Source: an uncultured Bacteroidales bacterium
GTDB lineage: Bacteria; Bacteroidota; Bacteroidia; Bacteroidales; FEN-979
Assembly: GCA_903916595.1 (NCBI GenBank)
Contig: CAIWXI010000031.1
Coordinates: 107,154-171,153, forward strand
DNA: 64,000 nt
Reading direction: 5' to 3'
Part shown: in pieces, positions 7,388-16,891 of the stretch
Layout of the letters: each line of letters begins with the position of its first letter
Numbering within the stretch: position 1 is the stretch's first letter
The notes under the pieces: model-generated
The model's input: the letters and a program-made list of their open reading frames with translations, nothing else
What the model was told of the DNA's origin: nothing
Databases searched by the model: none
Position numbers and translations under genes: made by a program

Positions 7388-10357
7388 ATGCAGGTAAAGC
7401 AAAACGCTCTAAATCCGAAGAAGTATTACTTCATCGACACGTCCTTCAACCTGATGATGAAACGGAGGATCTACCAGATCCTTCTCATCTCGAGTACCTA
7501 CGACTCCTTCATGCTGGAAGAAGACGGGAGGATTGATGAAACTATTTTCATGGAGTATGTTTCGCTCAACCTGCGCTATCCTCCGCAGTTTATCAAAGTG
7601 ACTTCCGAAAAGGAGGCTTTTGAAGTCCTCGAAGATAAAAGTATAGAGCTGGTCATCTCCATGCTCAACATCGAGCAGGCCGATACGTTTGATCTGGCGG
7701 TGAAGATCAAAACCAGGTATCCGAAAATCCCTATCGTGGCATTAACGCCTTTCTCGAGGGAGGTGAACCTGAAACTGACCGGAAATCGCCTTAACTTTAT
7801 TGATTACGTGTTCTCCTGGCTTGGCAATGCCGACATCCTGCTCGCTATCATCAAGCTTATCGAGGATAAGATGAACATGCCCCAGGATGTGAAGCAGGGT
7901 GTTCAGGCGATATTGCTTGTTGAAGACTCTATCAGGTTTTATTCAAGCTATCTGCCGAACATGTATAAGATTATGCTTAAACAGTCAAAGACTTTCATGA
8001 CCGAGGGGCTGAATGAGCATAATAAAATGCTGCGGATGAGGGGGCGGACGAAGATCGTGCTGGCGACCACATACGAGGAAGCGGTCGACCTCTGGGGCAA
8101 ATACAAGAACAACCTCTTGGGTATCATCACCGATATAAGCTTTCCCCGTCAGGGCGTGACCGATAAGGAGGCCGGGATCAGGTTCGTCGAAAAAGTGAAG
8201 GCCGAAGATGAGTTCATGCCTATCCTTCTGCAGTCGACCGACGTGGAATATGAGTCTCTGTCGGAAAAATTAGGTGTCGGATTTCTGAATAAAAACTCCA
8301 AAACCCTGGCCCTTGAGCTCAGAAACTACATCAACGAACATTTTTCTTTTGGAGATTTTGTGTTCATAGACCCAAGGTCAGGCCGTGAGATTACGAGGGT
8401 TGTCGACCTGAAAGCTATGCAGGATAAGATTTTCGAGATCCCCGACGATTCCCTGAAGTATCATATGCAGAGAAATCATTTCTCGAAATGGCTTAACGCC
8501 CGCGCTCTTTTTCCTATCGCTGAAATGTTTAAGGAAGTGTCTTTCTCGGAGTTTGCCGATGTAGATGAAGCAAAACGTTATATCTTCGATGGAATCACGG
8601 CATACCGTATCAATAAAGCGAAAGGGGTTATCGCCGATTTCGACAGGGAGAGGTACGACGAATATCTGCAATTTGCAAGAATAGGGGAGGGTTCCATTGG
8701 CGGGAAAGCACGCGGACTGGCGTTTCTCGATTCGCTGATCAAACGCAACAGGTTATCATACAAGTATCCTGATGTGGTGATCTCTATTCCCCGAACCGTG
8801 GTTATCGGCACCGATGTCTTCGATGAGTTTATGGAGGAAAATAACCTGCATGAGATTGCCTTGAGCGACCGCTCAGATTCTGAGATCCTTTCACGCTTTA
8901 TAAAGGCCCGCCTGCCTTACCGTATTCATGAAGACCTTTATGCTTTCGTTTCATGTATTAACACCCCTATTGCAATCCGCTCTTCCAGCCTGCTTGAAGA
9001 TTCCCATTACCAGCCCTTCGCGGGGATCTATTCCACCTACATGATCCCGAATGTGAAATCGAACGAAAGGCTGATGATTGAAACACTTACCGAAGCAATC
9101 AAAATGGTGTATGCTTCGGTGTATTTCAAGGACAGCAAATCATACATGACAGCCACCCTGAACATGATTGATGAGGAAAAGATGGGCGTGGTGCTGCAGG
9201 AGGTCATAGGAACCGAATATAACGAACGGTTTTATCCTGCTATCTCGGGAGTGGCCCGATCGATCAATTTTTATCCCATCGCACCCGAAAAACCTGAGGA
9301 TGGGATCGCGAACATCGCATTTGGACTGGGGAAATATATTGTTGACGGCGGAAATGGATTGAGGTTTTCGCCAAGGTTCCCGAAGAAGATATTACAGCTT
9401 TCTACACCTGAACTGGCACTGAGCGAGACCCAGAAGTTTTTTTATGCACTGGATCTTAAACCTGAGAGTTTTTCACCCGATACCGACGATACCATTAATC
9501 TGTTGAAGCTCAAAATCAAGGATGCCGAAAGTGATCCTGCCCTGAGACTTGTGGCTTCAACCTATGATTACGACAGCCACCAGCTGAAGGAAGGAACTAT
9601 GCATAACGGCAAACGGCTGATCACTTTTTCGCGTCAGCTCACTCATAATACTTTTCCTCTGGCCGAAATATTACAGGAAGTTCTTGAGATCGGGCAAAGG
9701 GAAATGAATAAGCCGGTAGAGATTGAATTCGCCGTTAACCTCGATGCCCCCGACAATGAGCCCAGGGTGTTCAGCCTTTTGCAAATCAGACCTATTGCAG
9801 GAAGAGACGAAACCATTCATATTGATGAGGCGAAAGTAACGCATGAAAATACCCTGCTTATCTCCACTACAGCCCTGGGCAATGGCATCATCAACGATAT
9901 TCATGATTTTCTGTATGTGAAACCGGCTGCCTGGGATGCATCAAAGACCCAGGAGATCGCTCTCAGGCTTGAAAAACGGAACGACTGGTTTCAGACCGAA
10001 AAAAAGTATTATGTGCTGGTTGGCCCGGGCCGATGGGGGTCCAGCGATCCATGGCTGGGTATACCTGTGCGCTGGCCCCAGATATCCAATTCAAGAGTAA
10101 TTGTGGAATCGGGCCTCGACAAATACCGCATCGATCCCAGCCAGGGAACTCATTTTTTTCAGAACCTGACCTCCTTCCGCGTGGGCTATTTCACCATTAA
10201 CCCATATATCGACGAAGGCTGGTACAACCTCGGCTTCCTCAACAGTCAGCCTGCACTCTTCGAAGACGAGTACATACGCCATGTTCGCTTTGAACAACCC
10301 ATCCGTGTAGAGATCGACGGCAAACGGAACTATGGAGTGGTATTTAAACCGGAGTAA
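7388..10357 (+). CDS. Receiver-like plus PEP/pyruvate-binding (PPDK N-terminal-like) domain protein
   Basis: 989 aa. The N-terminal ~330 residues contain two response-regulator-like folds. The second looks intact, with an acidic pair in LLVEDS, an aspartate in GIITDISFPR, LLQST and a lysine in GFLNKNS. The C-terminal two thirds resemble the ATP-grasp domain of PEP synthase/PPDK: GEGSIGGKARGLAFLD, AIRSSSLLEDS, FAGIYSTYM, and LLQIRPIAGRDE. No phosphohistidine swivelling domain or PEP-binding TIM barrel is evident, so it cannot be a complete PEP synthase. A signalling-controlled phosphotransferase or kinase is possible. Its C-terminus is paralogous to the fragment at 1-531. A TACCTTCG box about 25 bp upstream of the ATG may be its promoter. 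Confidence 0.78.
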   Translation: MQVKQNALNPKKYYFIDTSFNLMMKRRIYQILLISSTYDSFMLEEDGRIDETIFMEYVSLNLRYPPQFIKVTSEKEAFEVLEDKSIELVISMLNIEQADTFDLAVKIKTRYPKIPIVALTPFSREVNLKLTGNRLNFIDYVFSWLGNADILLAIIKLIEDKMNMPQDVKQGVQAILLVEDSIRFYSSYLPNMYKIMLKQSKTFMTEGLNEHNKMLRMRGRTKIVLATTYEEAVDLWGKYKNNLLGIITDISFPRQGVTDKEAGIRFVEKVKAEDEFMPILLQSTDVEYESLSEKLGVGFLNKNSKTLALELRNYINEHFSFGDFVFIDPRSGREITRVVDLKAMQDKIFEIPDDSLKYHMQRNHFSKWLNARALFPIAEMFKEVSFSEFADVDEAKRYIFDGITAYRINKAKGVIADFDRERYDEYLQFARIGEGSIGGKARGLAFLDSLIKRNRLSYKYPDVVISIPRTVVIGTDVFDEFMEENNLHEIALSDRSDSEILSRFIKARLPYRIHEDLYAFVSCINTPIAIRSSSLLEDSHYQPFAGIYSTYMIPNVKSNERLMIETLTEAIKMVYASVYFKDSKSYMTATLNMIDEEKMGVVLQEVIGTEYNERFYPAISGVARSINFYPIAPEKPEDGIANIAFGLGKYIVDGGNGLRFSPRFPKKILQLSTPELALSETQKFFYALDLKPESFSPDTDDTINLLKLKIKDAESDPALRLVASTYDYDSHQLKEGTMHNGKRLITFSRQLTHNTFPLAEILQEVLEIGQREMNKPVEIEFAVNLDAPDNEPRVFSLLQIRPIAGRDETIHIDEAKVTHENTLLISTTALGNGIINDIHDFLYVKPAAWDASKTQEIALRLEKRNDWFQTEKKYYVLVGPGRWGSSDPWLGIPVRWPQISNSRVIVESGLDKYRIDPSQGTHFFQNLTSFRVGYFTINPYIDEGWYNLGFLNSQPALFEDEYIRHVRFEQPIRVEIDGKRNYGVVFKPE

Positions 10358-10390
10358 GTAATTCCGGATTCGTCCGAGCTTAATTAATCA

Positions 10391-11302
10391 TCACATCCAT
10401 CGCTTGGTTCTGAAGTATATGATCATCAGTATAGCGATACCTAACATAGACCCGGAAACGAAAAAGAATGAGTAAGGATGGTCCTGCATGGGAAGTTTGA
10501 TGTTCATCCCGTATATGCTGGCAATAAATGTTAGCGGAAGCAGGATAGATGAAACCAGAGTCAGTATCTTGATCACTTCGTTGGTCTTGTTCACCAGCAT
10601 AGAGTCGAAGGTTGTGGAATACCCTTTGATAAGCTCTCCATCATCTTCCAGCATGTCCCAGATCTTCTGATAGTAATCGAGGATATTACCCCAGTAATCC
10701 AACATATTCCCGGCAAAGCCTTTTATTGTACCATTCTGCAGTTTGCTGAATAGTATCATCTGCGGCTTGAACATGGTGTTTAGAAGAATTACGTTTTTGC
10801 GGGTGATAGATATTTTCTCGATGATCTTCTCGGAATGCTTGGAGAACAATGCTTTTCCGCATTCATCAACATCCCTGTCGACCTTCTCAACCACCTTCCG
10901 CGATTCACCCATCACGAAATCGAGGATGCGATACAAGAGCGAGTCGCTGCTTCCAACATCCATTGGCTGGCCTGAAAGCGACAGGACTTTCTCGCTGTTG
11001 AACATTTCTTTGAAGAGCCATTTTGATCGCCCAATGGTGATGAGATAGTCTTTTCCCCAGAATAGCTTGATCTCATGGATGTCGACAAACAACTGTGATG
11101 CGTCAAAAATAGGAAATTGAAGGATCAGGAAGAGATAGTCACTATAGACATCGATCTTGGGACGGAGATTGATCGGTGACCGGCAGTCTTCAATGTCGAG
11201 GGGATGAAAGTGGTAATGATCTTTCAAAGCCTGGAAGTCTTCTTCATCCGGACGGATCACGTGCGACCAGCTTATGTTTCCGAATTTGAGAGTTTCTATC
11301 AT
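10391..11302 (-). CDS. corA: CorA-family divalent cation transporter
   Basis: 303 aa. A long, mainly helical cytoplasmic N-terminal domain is followed by two C-terminal membrane helices. The diagnostic YGMN motif ends the first helix (ILLPLTFIASIYGMN), and the second helix precedes a basic tail (YFRTKRWM). The protein would form a pentameric Mg2+/Co2+ channel in the inner membrane. It is convergent with the PEP-binding gene, 33 bp apart. Substrate choice within the Mg/Co/Ni/Zn group cannot be told from sequence alone. Confidence 0.9.
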   Translation of the reverse strand: MIETLKFGNISWSHVIRPDEEDFQALKDHYHFHPLDIEDCRSPINLRPKIDVYSDYLFLILQFPIFDASQLFVDIHEIKLFWGKDYLITIGRSKWLFKEMFNSEKVLSLSGQPMDVGSSDSLLYRILDFVMGESRKVVEKVDRDVDECGKALFSKHSEKIIEKISITRKNVILLNTMFKPQMILFSKLQNGTIKGFAGNMLDYWGNILDYYQKIWDMLEDDGELIKGYSTTFDSMLVNKTNEVIKILTLVSSILLPLTFIASIYGMNIKLPMQDHPYSFFFVSGSMLGIAILMIIYFRTKRWM

Positions 11303-11322
11303 CGGTTTTCTTTAACGAATTT

Positions 11323-13986
11323 TCAATTCCTGTAAATAATCAGTGAATTCTGGCTGTCTTTAGTTCCTATCCCCAGAAAATACTCTCCCGCCGGAAGGCC
11401 TGACAGGTTAAGCTTAAATGCATTTTTACCAGTGGTCAGCCATACCTGCTCACTGTAAACTGTTCTCCCGCTTTGATCTGTAACGGTTATGACTGCGGAT
11501 GTCTTCCTGCACGGGTTCACAGATATCGTGAACAGGCCGTCGGCAGATGGGTTTGGATACGCGGTAATCTCTGAGCTCAGGGTGTTTCTGAAAGCTGCAA
11601 TCCCGGTCGATGGCTCAAGCCTGAATTTACCTTTGCCTCCGAAATCAAGGATGTTCAACTTGTTAAGGGTATCATAAGTTATGGAAAGGATATTTCCTGA
11701 TACCACTTGCAAAGGGATTGGGTTGTATAGTGAGACCCTGCCATTGTCGCTGCAATAACCTTCGACTATTCCAGTCTGTATCTCATTCCAGGCCACAAGC
11801 ATAGGGTGGCTTGCAGCCAGCATGATCTGGTTTCCGTACTTAAGCTGATCGCCGCCCCGGAGCATGGCGAGGGAAACATGACCTGAAGGATTCAGGCTCA
11901 CGACATTGATTTGCCCGTTGCAGCTGACAGCTTCGGGTAAACCGCTCTGAGCCGCGGAAACCAGCTGTGCTGTGTTTGCAGATTGCGTGAGTGCGAAATC
12001 GCTGTATGAATGATACTTCAGCACTGAGACGCTGGCGCCCGGAACTCCCGTGACGGGCAGGCATACCGATGAATCGGAAGTATAAGGGAACATCAGAGTC
12101 TGGAAGCTGGCGCTGGCAGCAGAATCGGGCTGCAGCATCATATTGCTGTATTTCCTGTAAGTTGAGGATCCGATAGCCATGGAATCAGTCTCATACGAAA
12201 AGGCAAGCGGGGTTTTATCGCCCTGTACCTGCACAAGCAGAGATACCGTGTCGCGTTTATAAGTCCCCCTGAAATTGCCAAAATCAGCAATAAATGAGCC
12301 TTCGGCCGATGAGGGGCTGCTTCCTGATAAGCCGTTCCCCTGGAACTGGAATGTATATTTACGCTTGCTGCCGGCGATACAGAAATCGTTCAGTATAAAG
12401 TAGCGGTTCCTTAAGAAGAGGTTGCAGCGGATGATGCTGTCGCCCCAGTAGCTTGTTCGGACCTCCCCGTAATCAAGGCCGGAAGTATGGAAACAATCTT
12501 CGATATATGCAGTATTTGAATTCACATTCACAAACTCGCCCGTTGGTGGCTGAGGCCCGCCTCCATTCACGAGGATACAGTTGTGATTGGTTGCTTTATT
12601 AACGAAGTTGCTCTCGGGAGCACCAGGATAGCCGGGATCGACAGCCAGCAATTGCCCGTAGGCCATCAACGAAAAACTTGAGGCATCTCCCTGGTGGTGC
12701 GATTTGGCCCCCGTGAGTGCGATACCATGTTCGCCTATGAAATGCATATAGATCGCATCGGACTCCCAGGAAGAACGGAATACCAGGTTGCCTGCTGCGG
12801 GTAATGCCTGAAACAGGCTGTCGGTGCGAACGCCCTGTACGACATGGGTCGAGATATACTGTGTTCGTACAAACGGATCGTCATACGAAAAACCGGGGTT
12901 GGGAAGATTGAACTCAGGCTTGCCCGATAAGGCCATTATGTGAGTCCCGAAGCCAATAGGGCTGTCGTGGATTGCCGGTTCGCTTCCGTCGGGCATTTGT
13001 ATTTTATTCATCCAGTCATAGATCCGGTCATAGCCGGGATCGTACCAGGGATTCCGTATCATCCGTGGTTCCGAGTTAAAAGTCACCGCTATACTGTCGT
13101 CAGGCAAAAAATTATATAAAGAACGTATAAATGGAAAAGCATTCTGGAAGGCATAGTTGAAATAGCCCGGCCCTTCGGCATACCCGGCCAGGGTGTCGGG
13201 CTCCGAAACCCGGGGGTAGGGCCCGTTTTCGACCCAGAGGGTGTTGTCGAGGTTCCATAAGCCGGCATTGATCCAGTTCTGAGGCTGGTAGTTGATGTTG
13301 GCATCCTGATGATCATTCAGGACCACCGCTGCCAGGCCCAGGGCCGAAGCGGTCATGATGCTGTGATTGTCGAACTGGAAGTCGAAAAATTTAATCGGTA
13401 TGAAATAAATGGTATAGGTTGCCATTGCCCGGTAATAGAGGTTTCCCGTGAAGTGTATAAGCGAATCCCGGGCCGTGGAACCTGATATTCCGGCACCTTT
13501 CAGAAGGTCATAAGCGGTAAGATAAAAAATGAGCTCCTTTGAACGGTGCTGCCATTCCTGGTAAAACACCCAGCCCGACTGGTAGCCTACAATTGTATTT
13601 ATACTGTTCAGCAATGACAAGGCTTTTGAGCTCAGGGCATCCTTTTCAGATGGCAGAAGGGCAACGATATTTCCGTTTTCCCACTTCCGGTCCATGAGCA
13701 CCGCAAAAGCCGCTTCCCTGGCTATCAAAGCCCTGGTAAAACGGTCACCATCGGTGGAGTTTCCTGCAGGAACGGCACTGTTGGCAGTATTCCATATTGA
13801 TTGATAAAGATTAATGATGACGGGGTTTGTAAGACTGCCCCGGATCTCAGGAATTGAATTGCTGTCGAGGAGCGTCCTGGGATAACTCAGGTCGGCGCCA
13901 GACGGGTTCCAGGATCCCTGGGAAAATGCCATCCGGGGAACAAATCCAAAAACCAGGCATGCCCAAAGGATAATTTGCACTTTCAT
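11323..13986 (-). CDS. Secreted heparinase II/III-like polysaccharide lyase with T9SS sorting domain
   Basis: 887 aa with a signal peptide (MKVQIILWACLVFGFVPRMAFSQ). An alpha-helical toroid region (about 50-350; NHSIMTASALGLA, ENGPYPRVSEPDTLAGYAEGPGYFNYA) is followed by a beta-sandwich with the heparinase II/III signature GAKSHHQGDASSFSLMAYGQLLAVDPGYPG. The last ~80 residues (AYPNPSADGLFTISV...LPAGEYFLGI) form a type A C-terminal domain of the type IX secretion system, so the enzyme is exported to the surface. A glycosaminoglycan, alginate-like or bacterial polysaccharide substrate is likely; which one is not readable. A TACCTTTG box lies only a few bases upstream of the ATG on the minus strand. 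Confidence 0.85.
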   Translation of the reverse strand: MKVQIILWACLVFGFVPRMAFSQGSWNPSGADLSYPRTLLDSNSIPEIRGSLTNPVIINLYQSIWNTANSAVPAGNSTDGDRFTRALIAREAAFAVLMDRKWENGNIVALLPSEKDALSSKALSLLNSINTIVGYQSGWVFYQEWQHRSKELIFYLTAYDLLKGAGISGSTARDSLIHFTGNLYYRAMATYTIYFIPIKFFDFQFDNHSIMTASALGLAAVVLNDHQDANINYQPQNWINAGLWNLDNTLWVENGPYPRVSEPDTLAGYAEGPGYFNYAFQNAFPFIRSLYNFLPDDSIAVTFNSEPRMIRNPWYDPGYDRIYDWMNKIQMPDGSEPAIHDSPIGFGTHIMALSGKPEFNLPNPGFSYDDPFVRTQYISTHVVQGVRTDSLFQALPAAGNLVFRSSWESDAIYMHFIGEHGIALTGAKSHHQGDASSFSLMAYGQLLAVDPGYPGAPESNFVNKATNHNCILVNGGGPQPPTGEFVNVNSNTAYIEDCFHTSGLDYGEVRTSYWGDSIIRCNLFLRNRYFILNDFCIAGSKRKYTFQFQGNGLSGSSPSSAEGSFIADFGNFRGTYKRDTVSLLVQVQGDKTPLAFSYETDSMAIGSSTYRKYSNMMLQPDSAASASFQTLMFPYTSDSSVCLPVTGVPGASVSVLKYHSYSDFALTQSANTAQLVSAAQSGLPEAVSCNGQINVVSLNPSGHVSLAMLRGGDQLKYGNQIMLAASHPMLVAWNEIQTGIVEGYCSDNGRVSLYNPIPLQVVSGNILSITYDTLNKLNILDFGGKGKFRLEPSTGIAAFRNTLSSEITAYPNPSADGLFTISVNPCRKTSAVITVTDQSGRTVYSEQVWLTTGKNAFKLNLSGLPAGEYFLGIGTKDSQNSLIIYRN

Positions 13987-14024
13987 GATTTCAAAGGTAA
14001 GATGTATTTTCTTAGCTTTACATC

Positions 14025-15320
14025 ATGAACTCACTGCATTCATACAATTCAGCAGGAATACTGTTTGGAATACTCTGTGTATGCCTCTGCCTGAATCTTT
14101 CCGTTATGGCCCAGCTTTCTGTTTCAGGGAGTGTGTCAGATGCAGACCATGACACCCCAATGCTTTTTGCCCAGATCGCGGTAAGCAATTCCACCATCGG
14201 CACAGTCTCGAATGAAGACGGACGGTTTTTTCTTGGCATCCCCGAAATCCATCTGAAGGATACACTGGTGGTTACCTACCTTGGCTATGAAACGGCCAGG
14301 CTGGCTGTTGCCGGGCTAATCGGCAAGAATACCCTGATCAGGCTTAAGCCAAAAGAGCTTCTTTTGAAGGAAGTTGAGGTCGTTGCACTCACTCCCGAAG
14401 AAGTGATGAGAAGGATGTCAGTCCGGATTTCCGCGAACTACGGCAGCGATTCTATACTGCTGACTGCTTTTTACCGCTCACAGAAATTCGCTGGAAAAAA
14501 GCTGGCCGAATATGCCGAAGCTGTAATTACAGATCTGAAAACGGGTTATTATGCCCTGAATACCATGAAGGAAATGAAGGAGTTGGCTTCTCACTCGAAT
14601 GTTACACTCCTGGTTAAGGGCAGAGTGGTATCTGATACCAGCCTGGTGAATTCCATGGGAGATGTGGGTAAAATGGCGGGCTGCCTGGGATGTATTTTCG
14701 CAGAAGATCTGGTCGAGAATAACTTCAGAACTATGTTCGGCGAGGAGGCTTTTCGTTACTATAAATATACCATGGAAGAACTTTCTAACCCGGAAGGGGG
14801 AAAGATATATCATATCAGGTTTGATCAGGCGGAAAAGAAAATAAAGGGATTTAAAGGCGAATTGTTCATCGACGGCAGTTCTTTCGCCATGATGAAGATT
14901 GTGCTCAGACCAAGTTACCAGGGTTTTGAGAAGTATGAAAAAGACAAAATGAAAAGGATCTACACGATACAAAATATTCCCGGTTGGATAGCCGGGATGC
15001 CTCTTTATGACCGAACTCTTACATACTCGAAACGAAAAGATTACTGGTGCCTTAGTACCATTCACGACGAACAATGGGTAACATTCACCCAGCCATCCAC
15101 AGGTCAAAGAATAAGAATGGGGTATAAAAATGACCTGGTGGTAACTGATGTATCCCGCGATCATGAGCAGCTGCGAGGTTTTACCGGAGATAAACAAGCC
15201 GGGGTAAACCGGCGCTGGGATCAGCTAGCCGGTCAGGCCGATGAAACGTTCTGGGCGAACTTCAACTACCTGCCGATCGAAGAGCAATTACGGAAAAATA
15301 TAAAAGGATTAGAGAAATGA
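14025..15320 (+). CDS. Carboxypeptidase-like regulatory domain outer-envelope protein
   Basis: 431 aa with a signal peptide (LCLNLSVMAQ). Residues ~30-115 form a CarboxypepD_reg-like beta-sandwich (SVSGSVSDADHDTPMLFAQIAVSNS...TVSNEDGRFFL...LVVTYLGYETA) of the kind found in front of SusC/TonB proteins. No plug or barrel follows, only a ~300-residue domain of unknown function. It is divergent from the lyase gene, with the two starts 38 bp apart. A TAGCTTTA box lies just upstream. Function unknown. Confidence 0.75.
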   Translation: MNSLHSYNSAGILFGILCVCLCLNLSVMAQLSVSGSVSDADHDTPMLFAQIAVSNSTIGTVSNEDGRFFLGIPEIHLKDTLVVTYLGYETARLAVAGLIGKNTLIRLKPKELLLKEVEVVALTPEEVMRRMSVRISANYGSDSILLTAFYRSQKFAGKKLAEYAEAVITDLKTGYYALNTMKEMKELASHSNVTLLVKGRVVSDTSLVNSMGDVGKMAGCLGCIFAEDLVENNFRTMFGEEAFRYYKYTMEELSNPEGGKIYHIRFDQAEKKIKGFKGELFIDGSSFAMMKIVLRPSYQGFEKYEKDKMKRIYTIQNIPGWIAGMPLYDRTLTYSKRKDYWCLSTIHDEQWVTFTQPSTGQRIRMGYKNDLVVTDVSRDHEQLRGFTGDKQAGVNRRWDQLAGQADETFWANFNYLPIEEQLRKNIKGLEK

Positions 15321-15334
15321 CATCAGCCATCTGC

Positions 15335-15350
15335 CATCTGATATCAGATG
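15335..15350. repeat. Perfect 16-bp palindrome in a convergent spacer
   Basis: CATCTGATATCAGATG is self-complementary. It lies where the genes at 14025-15320 (+) and 15344-16060 (-) converge and overlaps the stop of the latter. Related CATCTG/CAGATAT runs occur at 28957-28987, 41818-41850 and 57254-57270, so this is a recurrent spacer motif. Confidence 0.8.
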
Positions 15351-16060
15351 TCAAGGTTATTCTGAATCACCATCTCCATCGATTCCAGCTCCAGTGCAAC
15401 GAGATTGCCGAAACCCTCTTTTCCTGACATATACGGACCGTTGTCGAGGTCGATGAATTTGTAGATCTTGTTCCTTACAGCCAGCATAATGAGTTCCATG
15501 TTAACCGGCACATGCCCGTGAATGATCTTTCTGCGGCCTATTTTCTCGGGTTGTATCTCGTACTCGCGCAGCCACAGCATAGCCCTCTGGTCTTCAAAAG
15601 GATCTTCATTTTTAAAATTCAGTCCGGCATGAACCAAAACGAACTTATCCAGCAAGATATAATACTTCAGTCCGCGCATCCATTCAATATAATCAACGGG
15701 AACATCCCGTACATGGGTTACCCCGAAGCTTGAAAGGGTTGCTTTTCCCCCGATTTCCATCCAAACCTTATGCTTCCTGTCGCCCAGCCTGTGCCACCAG
15801 GTATTCCTTGCCTGCTTTTCAGCATCATACAATTCAACCATAAAGTCTTCATGATTCCCTTTCAGAGCGGTCACATTATAGCCGTCGTTCTTAAGGTTAC
15901 GGATGAAATCAATAACACCCTTTGAATCCGCTCCCCGGTCAACATAATCGCCCAGAAAATAAAGTTCATCATTCCTCGTGGGGTTGATCAGGTTATTGAC
16001 CAGGCCTTTAAGGGTCTTTGAACAGCCGTGTATGTCGGGGATCACCCAGCGTTTTGGCAT
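15344..16060 (-). CDS. PPP-family metallophosphoesterase (Ser/Thr phosphatase / ApaH-like)
   Basis: 238 aa. The three PPP metal-binding signatures are in order: PDIHGC near residue 9, GDYVDRG near residue 37 and KGNHE near residue 66, with later histidines in LVHAG and IIHGH. Length and motifs fit the small bacterial phosphoprotein phosphatase/ApaH group; protein versus dinucleotide substrate cannot be decided. It lies 2 bp downstream of gpmA on the same strand, so the two are probably co-transcribed. Confidence 0.86.
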   Translation of the reverse strand: MPKRWVIPDIHGCSKTLKGLVNNLINPTRNDELYFLGDYVDRGADSKGVIDFIRNLKNDGYNVTALKGNHEDFMVELYDAEKQARNTWWHRLGDRKHKVWMEIGGKATLSSFGVTHVRDVPVDYIEWMRGLKYYILLDKFVLVHAGLNFKNEDPFEDQRAMLWLREYEIQPEKIGRRKIIHGHVPVNMELIMLAVRNKIYKFIDLDNGPYMSGKEGFGNLVALELESMEMVIQNNLDI

Positions 16061-16062
16061 AT

Positions 16063-16809
16063 TTATTTTTTCTTTCCCTGGTTAGCGACTTCTTCCATGA
16101 GTTTTTTTATGACTTCCGGATCTCCGAGAAAGTAGTCCTTTTGCAGGTTCATCGAATCGTCAAACTCGAACACATACGGTATACCGGTAGGCAGGTTAAG
16201 GCCCACGATATCCTCATCAGAGATATTTTTAAGATATTTCACAATGCCCCGGAGGCTGTTGCCGTGGGCTGCCACCAGCACCTCCTTGTGAATGATCAGA
16301 TTAGGTTCCATTTCGTCTTTCCAGTAGGGAACGATCCTGTTCACTGTATCTTTAAGAGCTTCCGTTGCCGGGATATCTTTCGGGTCAAGGTCAATGTAAC
16401 GGGGGTCAAACCTGGGATGCCGGGGATCGTCGGCGGGCAGGGGAGGAGGTGCGATATCATAACTCCTTCTCCAGATCAGCACCTGCTTGTCGCCGTATTT
16501 CTCTACCATCTCGGCTTTGTTAAGCCCCTGCAGAATACCGTAATGCTTTTCGTTCAGCCTCCAGGTCTTGTATACCGGTAACCATAACAGGTTCATCTGT
16601 TCCTGGATCAGCCAAAGGGTACGTATAGCCCTGGTCAGGTAAGAAGTGTAGGCTATCTTGAAATTAAATCCTTCTTTCCTTAGAGTTTGTCCGGCTTCGG
16701 TAGCTTCCCTTATGCCCCGTTCAGAAAGCTCTACATCGGTCCATCCGGTAAAACGATTTTCTTTGTTCCATGTGCTTTCGCCATGACGAATTAAAACGAG
16801 TTTGTTCAT
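16063..16809 (-). CDS. gpmA: 2,3-bisphosphoglycerate-dependent phosphoglycerate mutase
   Basis: 248 aa, the standard length. The phosphohistidine signature [29 protein letters not shown] opens the protein, and the second catalytic histidine sits in [16 protein letters not shown]. It interconverts 3- and 2-phosphoglycerate in glycolysis and gluconeogenesis. It is transcribed divergently from the DUF2723 gene from a short intergenic region with a -7-like box for each direction. Confidence 0.96.
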   Translation of the reverse strand: MNKLVLIRHGESTWNKENRFTGWTDVELSERGIREATEAGQTLRKEGFNFKIAYTSYLTRAIRTLWLIQEQMNLLWLPVYKTWRLNEKHYGILQGLNKAEMVEKYGDKQVLIWRRSYDIAPPPLPADDPRHPRFDPRYIDLDPKDIPATEALKDTVNRIVPYWKDEMEPNLIIHKEVLVAAHGNSLRGIVKYLKNISDEDIVGLNLPTGIPYVFEFDDSMNLQKDYFLGDPEVIKKLMEEVANQGKKK

Positions 16810-16834
16810 AGTGTCTGAGATTGCAGTTCAGGTG

Positions 16835-16842
16835 CAAAAGTA
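16835..16842 (-). promoter_or_regulatory. Bacteroidetes-type -7 box for gpmA
   Basis: On the minus strand the sequence reads TACTTTTG, matching TAnnTTTG, 26 bp upstream of the gpmA ATG. No convincing -33 TTTG is visible. Confidence 0.5.
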
Positions 16843-16863
16843 TAAAATAATCAGCATTTTCCC

Positions 16864-16871
16864 TACCTTTG
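16864..16871 (+). promoter_or_regulatory. Bacteroidetes-type -7 box for the DUF2723 gene
   Basis: TACCTTTG, an exact TAnnTTTG match, 20 bp before the ATG at 16892. It is paired divergently with the gpmA box. Confidence 0.55.
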
Positions 16872-16891
16872 TGCGATACAAGTAATTCGTT

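Noticed and set aside
14478-15197. 239-aa minus-strand ORF
   Set aside because: Antisense to the carboxypeptidase-regulatory-domain gene; no family signature.
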